Source: Actinomycetes bacterium
Lineage (GTDB): Bacteria; Actinomycetota; Actinomycetes; Actinomycetales; Cellulomonadaceae
Direction of reading: 5' to 3'
Length of the DNA: 5,909 nucleotides
Assembly (NCBI GenBank): GCA_023389455.1
Contig: JAEWEJ010000427.1
Coordinates: 1 to 5,909 of the forward strand
The notes under the pieces were generated by a model. That model saw only the letters and a program-made list of their open reading frames with translations, had not been told where the DNA came from and made no database searches. Position numbers and translations under genes: made by a program. Positions 1-4,177 of this stretch are shown piece after piece. Each line of letters opens with the position of its first letter. The first letter of the stretch is position 1.

Positions 1-31
1 CCGTCACCACGCGCGCCCGCACGTCCGCCGC

Positions 32-67
32 GCGCCGGTCCCCCGGCTCCGCGGCCCCGCCCGGCGC
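32..67 (-). terminator. possible weak terminator hairpin after the TetR gene
   Basis: Perfect 7-bp arms (32-38 GCGCCGG and 61-67 CCGGCGC) flank a 22-nt loop, which can form a small inner 3-bp stem. The structure abuts the TetR stop codon. No T-tract follows, and such stems are common by chance in DNA of this composition, so the call rests mainly on position. I see nothing else I can support in bases 1-67. Confidence 0.2.
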
Positions 68-712
68 TCAGACCGACACCGGCAGGCGCGCTCCGACGGC
101 GCGCAGCACGAACGCCTCGGTCTGCGCGATCGCGTGCTCGCGCTCCGGCCCACCGTCGGGCAGGCCGCGGCCGGTGAGGCAGGCGTTGACGAGCGGCACG
201 GTGGTGGCGAGGTCCTGCTCCGGGAACGCGCCGGAGGCGATACCGGCGGCGAGGATGTTCCGCAGGATCCGCTCGACCACCACGACGTGCTCGCGTACAC
301 GCTGCTGCGCGCCGCGGGACAGGACCGAGCGGAGCTCCGGCCCGGGGGCGACGTGGAAGACGCGGGTGAGCGACGCCTGGGCGCGCACGTAGGCGCGCAG
401 CTGGTCGACGGGGTCGTCGATGTCGTCCAGGGACTCCTGCAGGCGCGTCGCGTACTGCTCGGTCTCGTGCGTGATGAATCCGAGGAGCAGCGACTCCTTG
501 TCGGAGAAGTGGTTGTAGACGGCCGTCCGGCCGACGCCGGCGGCGGCAGCGATGTCGGCGAGCGTGATGACGTCGAAGCCGCGCTCGTTCATCAGGCGGG
601 ACAACGCGTCGAACAGCCGTTGACGGGTCTGCTCGCGGTGCTCGTGCAGGGAGGCCCCGATGATCTTCGGCATGCTGACATCTTCACACAGGATGTCAGG
701 AAAGCGATCCAC
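68..712 (-). CDS. TetR/AcrR-family transcriptional regulator
   Basis: One-component DNA-binding repressor of the TetR family: an N-terminal helix-turn-helix and a C-terminal helical ligand-binding and dimerisation domain. Counting from the GTG at 712 (214 aa), the canonical motif spans about residues 48-76: VITLADIAAAAGVGRTAVYN, followed by HFSDKESLL. The rest is helical, and its ligand cannot be predicted. Two starts compete. GTG at 712 has a good Shine-Dalgarno (GAGGTGA, 719-725, 6-nt spacer). ATG at 673 gives 201 aa and a more typical short N-terminus, but only a weak GAAGA upstream. I report the GTG on SD strength. The gene is divergent from the GAF regulator. The 675-699 inverted repeat overlaps codons 5-13 of the long form, or sits directly before the ATG of the short form, so autoregulation is plausible. 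No target gene is visible; it may lie left of the window or be the divergent gene. The family call is firm and the start is uncertain. Confidence 0.93.
   Translation of the reverse strand: MDRFPDILCEDVSMPKIIGASLHEHREQTRQRLFDALSRLMNERGFDVITLADIAAAAGVGRTAVYNHFSDKESLLLGFITHETEQYATRLQESLDDIDDPVDQLRAYVRAQASLTRVFHVAPGPELRSVLSRGAQQRVREHVVVVERILRNILAAGIASGAFPEQDLATTVPLVNACLTGRGLPDGGPEREHAIAQTEAFVLRAVGARLPVSV
675..699. promoter_or_regulatory. 25-bp inverted repeat, candidate TetR operator
   Basis: CTGACATC - 9 nt - GATGTCAG: 8-bp perfect arms. It lies directly upstream of the alternative ATG (673) of the TetR gene. Arm length and overall size fit TetR-family operators, which are usually autoregulatory and near the repressor's own start. 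An 8-bp inverted repeat alone is not rare in several kilobases, so the support is its position. If the GTG at 712 is the true start, the site is inside the coding region, where binding would act as a roadblock. Confidence 0.5.
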
Positions 713-736
713 ACCGCTTCACCTCGCAGTTGAAAA

Positions 737-752
737 TGTGATGTTGCTCACG
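737..752. promoter_or_regulatory. CRP/GlxR-type cAMP-receptor-protein binding site
   Basis: TGTGATGTTGCTCACG matches the CRP consensus TGTGA-N6-TCACA at 9 of 10 fixed positions and is preceded by AAAA. The same consensus is known for actinobacterial CRP and GlxR proteins. Its centre (744.5) is about 40 bp upstream of the start site implied by TACAAT at 772-777. This is the class II activator position, consistent with no good -35 box for the GAF gene. On the other strand it lies upstream of the TetR start, so it could also affect that gene. Binding by CRP is inferred. Confidence 0.55.
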
Positions 753-771
753 GCGCTTCGTCGTATTCGCC

Positions 772-777
772 TACAAT
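772..777 (+). promoter_or_regulatory. -10 box of the GAF-regulator promoter
   Basis: TACAAT differs from TATAAT at one position and stands out in this GC-rich DNA. No -35 box is found at 16-18 bp; the nearest, TTGCTC at 744-749, is 22 bp away. That fits an activator-dependent promoter using the CRP-type site. The predicted start near 784 gives a leader of about 39 nt before the ATG at 823, which has a modest purine-rich SD (GAGAG, 809-813). Confidence 0.45.
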
Positions 778-822
778 GCGGCAGCGTCTTCCGTACGACC
801 CGCCCGACGAGAGCCCGAACGC

Positions 823-2154
823 ATGAGCCGACACGCCCAGCCCGCACCGCGGGGGTCCGCCCCGGCGCCTGCGCGCGTCGCGACGGTGCCCGCTCCCGTG
901 CCCGCTCCCGTGCCCGCCGGAGGCGTCGGCGACTGGCGCCGCGAGGAGAAGGACGAGCAGCCCGTCGCGCGCGTGCGCGCCGCCCACGCGCGCTTCGTGG
1001 CCGACGGCGGGGACCCCGGACGCCAGGTCCGCCCGGTCGTCGCCGACTCGTGGCGCCGCAGCCGCCGCGTCGGCGTCGACCCCGAGCTGCCGACACCGCC
1101 GGTCGACGTCGCCGGCCCCGCACTGGCCGAGCTGCGCAGCACGCACCCCCTGTCCGGCGCGGTGCCCGTGGTGCACCGGCTGCTGGTGGAGCCCGGCGCC
1201 GGGTGGGTCGCCGCGCTCAGCGACGAGGCGGGCCGCCTGCTGTGGGTGGACGGCGACCACGGGATGCGGCGCAAGCTCGACGGCGTCGGGTTCGTGGAGG
1301 GTGCCGCCTGGAGCGAGGACGCCGTCGGCACGAACGCCCTGGGCACCGCGCTGGCCACCCGCAGCCCGCTGCAGGTGGTCGGCACCGAGCACTGGGCACG
1401 GGTGGTGCACCCGTGGAGCTGCGCCGCGGTCCCGGTCCACGACCCGCAGGGGCGGCTGCTCGGGGTCCTCGACGTCACCGGGCGGGACGACGCCGCCTCC
1501 TGGATGGCGCTCGCGCTGGTCAGGGCCACCGTCGCCGCGGTCGAGGCGACCATCACGGTGAAGGACACCACGCCCGTCGCGCGCCTCGCGGTGCTCGGCA
1601 CCCAGGGCGGGACCCTGCACACCCCGGCGGGACGACGCCGCCTGACCTGCCGCCACGCCGAGATCCTGCTGCTGCTGGCGGAGCACCCCGCGGGGCTGCG
1701 CGGCGACGAGCTCACGGTGCTGCTCTCCGAGTCCGAGCTGTCCGAGGTCACGGTCCGTGCCGAGATCTCCCGCCTGCGACGGCTCGTCGGCCCCCTGCTG
1801 TCGGAGTCCCGGCCGTACCGGTTGACCTCACGGCTGCACACGGACGTGGACGCGGTGCGCGACGCGCTGGCCGTAGGGGACGTCGGGCGCGCACTGAGCA
1901 CCTACGCGGGCGCCGTGCTGCCGCGGTCCGCGGCACCCGGCGTGGCGCGCCTGCGGGCGGTCGTGCAGGAGGAGGTCCGGTCCGCGACGCTCGCGTCGGG
2001 CGACCCGACCCTGGTCGCCCGCTGGACCGCGGGCGACCACGGGGAGGAGGACTGGCAGGCGTGGCAGACCCTCGCCCGCGTGGCCCCGATCGGCTCGGCC
2101 GCCCACCTGCGCGCGCACACGCGCCTGGCGCAGCTCGACCGCGCGCTGCGCTGA
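823..2154 (+). CDS. GAF-domain transcriptional regulator, AcoR-like sensor half with winged-helix C-terminus
   Basis: A 443-aa cytosolic regulator. Residues 1-35 are low-complexity Ala/Pro. SWRRSRRVGVDP (76-87) is the N-terminal signature seen in AcoR/DhaR-type activators. Residues about 125-225 form a GAF domain with the hallmark segments GAAWSEDAVGTNALGTAL (160-177) and WSCAAVPVHD (198-207), then LLGVLDVTG. AcoR relatives have a sigma-54 AAA+ domain here; this protein has none. Instead, about 274-325 read like a winged helix (LTCRHAEILLLLAEHP, then SEVTVRAEISRLRRLVG), followed by a helical tail. Actinobacteria generally lack sigma-54, so the GAF sensor seems joined to a sigma-70-compatible DNA-binding domain. 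Relatives are often found beside alcohol or aldehyde dehydrogenase genes in actinobacteria (family knowledge), but none is visible here and the ligand is unknown. The start is the first ATG, with SD GAGAG. The gene is divergent from TetR and probably CRP-controlled. Confidence 0.88.
   Translation: MSRHAQPAPRGSAPAPARVATVPAPVPAPVPAGGVGDWRREEKDEQPVARVRAAHARFVADGGDPGRQVRPVVADSWRRSRRVGVDPELPTPPVDVAGPALAELRSTHPLSGAVPVVHRLLVEPGAGWVAALSDEAGRLLWVDGDHGMRRKLDGVGFVEGAAWSEDAVGTNALGTALATRSPLQVVGTEHWARVVHPWSCAAVPVHDPQGRLLGVLDVTGRDDAASWMALALVRATVAAVEATITVKDTTPVARLAVLGTQGGTLHTPAGRRRLTCRHAEILLLLAEHPAGLRGDELTVLLSESELSEVTVRAEISRLRRLVGPLLSESRPYRLTSRLHTDVDAVRDALAVGDVGRALSTYAGAVLPRSAAPGVARLRAVVQEEVRSATLASGDPTLVARWTAGDHGEEDWQAWQTLARVAPIGSAAHLRAHTRLAQLDRALR
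886..918 (+). repeat. 12-bp tandem repeat (about 2.75 copies) encoding PAPV
   Basis: GTGCCCGCTCCC repeats at 886, 898 and, partially, 910. It encodes VPAPVPAPVPA (residues 22-32) in the disordered N-terminus of the GAF regulator. Copy-number change would keep frame and alter only linker length. Confidence 0.75.
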
Positions 2155-2201
2155 GGACCACCCCCGCGGGCTCACGGGTTCCGTCGTCCCGCCGCGGACC
2201 C

Positions 2202-2354
2202 ACGGATCGCGTCGTCGGCATCCGCCGCACCCACCCTCCCCGCCGGGCGCGCACCCGCGCGCCGACGGATCGCGTCACGCACGCGCACCCCGCCTGACGT
2301 GCACCTCCGTGCCTGCGGCGCCACCGCCGGGGCGATGTCGTGACGGATCTCGTC
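2202..2354 (+). repeat. three dispersed copies of ACGGATCKCGTC
   Basis: ACGGATCGCGTC occurs at 2202-2213 and 2265-2276, and ACGGATCTCGTC at 2343-2354, spaced 63 and 78 bp start to start and all in the same orientation. Copies 1 and 3 extend the match to ...GT. Three same-orientation 12-mers in 153 bp of non-coding DNA could be regulator sites or a decayed repeat. A 7-bp ACGGATC also follows the DinB gene (3133). Confidence 0.5.
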
Positions 2355-2372
2355 GTGCAACGGTTGTGCAAC
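2355..2372 (+). promoter_or_regulatory. GTGCAAC direct repeat one helical turn apart, possible regulator site
   Basis: GTGCAAC at 2355-2361 recurs within TGTGCAAC (2365-2372), with an 11-bp period. The second copy also forms an imperfect dyad, GTTG-TG-CAAC (2363-2372). The pair ends 11 bp before the TAGCGT box at 2384, where an activator or a -35-overlapping factor would bind. No specific factor is recognised. Confidence 0.3.
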
Positions 2373-2381
2373 CCTCCAGCG

Positions 2382-2389
2382 GCTAGCGT
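2382..2389 (+). promoter_or_regulatory. candidate -10 region (GCTAGCGT) upstream of a structured leader
   Basis: TAGCGT at 2384-2389 fits the actinobacterial TANNNT -10 pattern and is identical, with its GC prefix, to the core before the DinB start (2550-2557). A GTG lies 8 nt downstream (2398), the leaderless distance, but the frame it opens has no coding bias. The transcript would begin near 2396-2398 and run directly into the hairpins at 2409-2484. There is no good -35 box. Confidence 0.35.
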
Positions 2390-2408
2390 CACCCTCGGTG
2401 GCATCGAC

Positions 2409-2484
2409 GGCGACGCCTCTCGTGGGAGCCCGTCGCCCAGGTGCCCGGTCGGGCGGCGCGCGGGAGGGGGCGCGTCGCCCGACC
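2409..2484 (+). ncRNA. strong stem-loop with attenuator-like alternative pairing, possible small RNA or leader
   Basis: A 15-bp stem (2447-2461 with 2470-2484; 14 Watson-Crick pairs plus one G-U) closes an 8-nt GGGAGGGG loop. Upstream, GGCGACG (2409-2415) pairs with CGTCGCC (2431-2437) around a smaller inner stem. CGTCGCCC occurs at both 2431-2438 and 2473-2480, and either copy can pair with GGGCGGCG (2451-2458). Segments 1:2 plus 3:4 therefore exclude 2:3, the topology of an attenuator. No T-tract follows. Starting from the promoter at 2384, the RNA would be about 90 nt to the end of the stem. It matches no RNA family I know. High GC makes spurious pairing easy, though a stem this long is unlikely by chance. 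Confidence 0.35.
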
Positions 2485-2549
2485 ATCACCGGTCGAGGCG
2501 TCGGGCATCCACGCTCCGGACCACCCGGTGCCGAGACCCGTCGGTGCCC

Positions 2550-2557
2550 GCTAGCGT
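2550..2557 (+). promoter_or_regulatory. promoter core for a leaderless DinB-like transcript
   Basis: GCTAGCGT provides TAGCGT (2552-2557) exactly 7 nt before the GTG at 2565. TANNNT followed by 6-8 nt and the start codon is the usual arrangement of leaderless actinobacterial mRNAs. No SD precedes this GTG, which agrees. No convincing -35 box is visible. Confidence 0.5.
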
Positions 2558-2564
2558 GGCGGCC

Positions 2565-3128
2565 GTGGACACCGACCAGCCCGCCGGGGCGCTCGACCGC
2601 CCGCGTCCTGCCGCTCTCGAGCCGGACGCGAAGGACTGGACCTGGGTCCTGCGCAGCAGGTGCCCGGAGTGCGGGTTCGCCGCGTCCGACGTCGACCCCG
2701 CCGGCATCGGGGGCACCGTGCGCGACCTCGTCCCGCGGTGGGTGGCCGCGCTGCACCGCGACGACGCGCGCGAGCGGCCGGCTCCGGACGTCTGGTCACC
2801 GCTCGAGTACGGCGCGCACGTGCGCGACGTCATGCGGCTGTTCGACGAGCGCACCCGGCTGATGCTGGAGGAGGACGACCCGCTGTTCGCGAACTGGGAC
2901 CAGGACGCGACGGCCGAGGCGGACCGCTACGACCTCCAGGACCCGGTGGTCGTGGCCGACGAGCTCGCGACGGCGGCCGAGGCGACCGCGGCGCGGTTCG
3001 ACGCCGTCCCCGCGGACCACTGGGAGCGCACCGGGCGGCGCAGCAACGGCTCGCTGTTCACCGTGCGCACCCTCGGCCAGTACTTCCTGCACGACGTGGT
3101 CCACCACCTGCACGACGTGCGCGCCTGA
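2565..3128 (+). CDS. DinB-family (DinB_2-like) putative metal-dependent protein
   Basis: A 187-aa cytosolic protein of the DinB/YfiT-like four-helix-bundle superfamily, whose members bind a divalent metal through histidines. Some act as thiol-dependent transferases or isomerases; most have unknown substrates. Evidence is the W77-x-x-x-E81-YGAHVRD stretch with H85 in one helix, and HDVVHHLHDV at 176-185 near the C-terminus, supplying the other histidines. An N-terminal WTWVLRSRCPECGF segment (25-38) holds a CPEC pair seen in an actinobacterial subgroup; two cysteines alone do not make a full zinc ribbon. The frame is open back to 2340, but the upstream 75 codons lack coding bias and family similarity, while the GTG at 2565 fits a leaderless start. 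A GTG at 2556 (190 aa) is possible but overlaps the -10 box. It is probably monocistronic, as the next gene has its own promoter-like box. Confidence 0.85.
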   Translation: MDTDQPAGALDRPRPAALEPDAKDWTWVLRSRCPECGFAASDVDPAGIGGTVRDLVPRWVAALHRDDARERPAPDVWSPLEYGAHVRDVMRLFDERTRLMLEEDDPLFANWDQDATAEADRYDLQDPVVVADELATAAEATAARFDAVPADHWERTGRRSNGSLFTVRTLGQYFLHDVVHHLHDVRA

Positions 3129-3141
3129 CGCGACGGATCCG

Positions 3142-3164
3142 GCGGGCCCACGAAACACGCCCGC
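3142..3164 (+). terminator. possible weak hairpin after the DinB-like gene
   Basis: GCGGGC (3142-3147) and GCCCGC (3159-3164) form a 6-bp stem with an 11-nt loop that contains GAAA. No T-tract follows. Placement, 13 nt after the stop and before the next promoter, suits a terminator, but the stem is short. Confidence 0.22.
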
Positions 3165-3177
3165 AGCATGAGGTCGG

Positions 3178-3183
3178 TACTGT
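3178..3183 (+). promoter_or_regulatory. -10 box for a leaderless 302-aa gene
   Basis: TACTGT fits TANNNT and ends 6 nt before the ATG at 3190. There is no usable SD: the nearest AGGT is 15 nt from the ATG. No -35 match is seen. This repeats the geometry found upstream of the DinB-like gene. Confidence 0.42.
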
Positions 3184-3189
3184 CCCGCC

Positions 3190-4098
3190 ATGACCGGTCC
3201 GTCCGCGGTTCTCGCGGCTCTCGACGGCAGCCACGTGCTCGCGGTCCCGCGCGGCACCGACGTCCTCCCCCTGGCGCGCGCCTGGTTCCCCGCCGCGACG
3301 TGGGCGCACGAGCCCGTCTCACCGGCGCAGGCCGCGGCCTCCCGCCCGATGACGGGCGCGCGCTTCCGCGGGATCTCCTTCGCCCCGGTCAGCACCACAG
3401 GCGTGCTCGCCCTCGACCAGGGCACGGAGGTGGTCGGGCCGCACCAGCTCGACGCCGCCGACGCCCGCGTGCTGACCCTGCCCGGGGTGGACTGGGACCT
3501 GTACGGGCTGCCGGTGGTCCACGCCCCCGGCTCCGCGGTCCCGCTCGACCTCGTGCTCGGGTGGGCGTCCGCCGTCGCGCGCCGCACCGGCGGCGGCCTG
3601 GTGCCCGTCACCCGCGCGCGGGCGCACGTCCCCGACCCCGCGTCGGCCGTCGACCTCACGCTCTGGTCGGCGGTGCCCCTGCGGGTGCAGGACGCGGTCC
3701 CGCTCGTGCGGCCCGCGCTGTCCGGCAGCCGCGTGAGCGCACCGCCCCCGGGCGAGAGCGCGGCCGACGGGTTCGTCCTCACCGCCACCTACGAGTACGA
3801 CGGCGTCCTGGAGCTGCGGTGCGCGCGCGCCCGCGAGGTGCCCGTCGTCCTGCAGACGCTGGACTGGCGCGAGCACGGACCGTGGGGCTACCACGTGACG
3901 TGGCACCCGCCGGAGCCGCACGAGGCGGGCCTGCCGCACCCCTCGCAGCTCAACGTCATCGCCCGGCGGCGCGTGGCACCGGCGGTCGCCCGGATCGTCG
4001 CGACCCTGTGGCGCTCCGCGGGCGGGACGATCGTCGACGCCGACGGGTTCGTCGTCCCGCACGAGGAGCTCGACGAGCGCGCCCGCGCGGTCCGCTGA
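3190..4098 (+). CDS. conserved-looking hypothetical protein, 302 aa
   Basis: I do not recognise the family. The frame shows strong G/C third positions throughout and normal actinobacterial composition, so the gene is real. The protein has no signal peptide, no membrane segment and a single cysteine, suggesting a cytosolic enzyme or adaptor. Visible blocks: an N-terminal half rich in short hydrophobic strands (AVLAALDGSHVLAVPRGTDVLPLARAWFP, about 6-34); an Ala-rich helix with a TGGGL turn near 130-140; a charged segment TYEYDGVLELRCAR (about 200-213); WREHGPWGYHVTWHPPEP (226-243), rich in Trp/His/Pro and the best candidate functional site; and a C-terminal helix, then IVDADGFVVPHEELDERARAV. 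The start is set by the TACTGT box 6 nt upstream. The gene is convergent with the transglutaminase gene, and its stop codon is the first unit of the octamer array, so it need not share a pathway with that operon. Confidence 0.8.
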   Translation: MTGPSAVLAALDGSHVLAVPRGTDVLPLARAWFPAATWAHEPVSPAQAAASRPMTGARFRGISFAPVSTTGVLALDQGTEVVGPHQLDAADARVLTLPGVDWDLYGLPVVHAPGSAVPLDLVLGWASAVARRTGGGLVPVTRARAHVPDPASAVDLTLWSAVPLRVQDAVPLVRPALSGSRVSAPPPGESAADGFVLTATYEYDGVLELRCARAREVPVVLQTLDWREHGPWGYHVTWHPPEPHEAGLPHPSQLNVIARRRVAPAVARIVATLWRSAGGTIVDADGFVVPHEELDERARAVR

Positions 4099-4159
4099 GC
4101 CGCGGAGCAGCTGAGCCACCGAGCCGCCGAGCCCGTGAGCCGGTGACCAGCCGAGCCGC
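4096..4159 (+). repeat. octanucleotide tandem array, 8 units of YGAGCCGC
   Basis: GAGC (GACC once) occurs at 4097, 4105, 4113, 4121, 4129, 4137, 4145 and 4153: an exact 8-bp period. Units begin at 4096 and read TGAGCCGC, GGAGCAGC, TGAGCCAC, CGAGCCGC, CGAGCCCG, TGAGCCGG, TGACCAGC, CGAGCCGC. The first unit contains the stop codon of the 302-aa gene. The array ends at the base before the last coding region begins on the opposite strand (stop at 4161), so it makes up the whole convergent intergenic gap. Its unit divergence suggests an old expansion. Confidence 0.8.
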
Positions 4160-4177
4160 GTCAGACGAACGGCTCGG
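4151..4177. terminator. candidate bidirectional terminator hairpin at the convergent gene ends
   Basis: CCGAGCCG (4151-4158) pairs perfectly with CGGCTCGG (4170-4177) around an 11-nt loop containing the transglutaminase stop codon. The left arm is the last octamer unit. Being symmetrical, the stem would form in transcripts from both sides. No T-tracts are present, so termination is inferred from convergent placement. Confidence 0.33.

Larger units (their letters stand above)
2155..2564. other. 410-bp intergenic region without a convincing gene
   Basis: Frames open here lack coding bias. The in-frame extension of the DinB frame back to 2340 has about 8 of 52 A/T third bases in 2400-2555, against 3 of 50 in the first DinB codons. 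The frame from the GTG at 2398 has about 16 of 54. Predicted peptides are Arg/Pro/Gly-rich with no family resemblance. The region contains three 12-bp repeats, a GTGCAAC pair, two GCTAGCGT promoter cores and a strong hairpin, each listed separately. I see no clear terminator after the GAF gene. Confidence 0.6.

Noticed and set aside
1..10. Possible start (GTGACGG on the minus strand) of a gene downstream of TetR
   Set aside because: Only a few bases are visible and nothing distinguishes it from chance; no clear SD.
2178..2202. Imperfect inverted repeat after the GAF gene (GGGTTCCG with CGGACCC)
   Set aside because: A bulged 7-bp pairing without a T-tract, common by chance in this composition; too weak to call a terminator.
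660..2297. 545-aa plus-strand open frame overlapping the GAF gene
   Set aside because: The product is almost entirely Arg/Pro/Gly/Ala-rich with no family signature. It is an out-of-frame shadow of the GAF gene, whose own frame gives clear domain motifs.
2340..2564. 75-codon N-terminal extension of the DinB-like protein from the GTG at 2340
   Set aside because: Third-base bias is weaker than in the gene itself, the residues are Arg/Pro/Ser-rich, the stretch contains the hairpin and both promoter cores, and a leaderless start at 2565 explains the data better.
2172..2756. 194-aa minus-strand frame covering the intergenic region
   Set aside because: It is Arg/Gly/Pro-rich, has no family resemblance, and runs antisense into the DinB gene without coding bias of its own.
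2398..2862. 154-aa frame opening at the GTG 8 nt after the first GCTAGCGT
   Set aside because: About 16 of its first 54 third bases are A/T, no better than non-coding DNA here, and it overlaps the DinB gene in another frame. The promoter-like box is kept as a possible RNA promoter.
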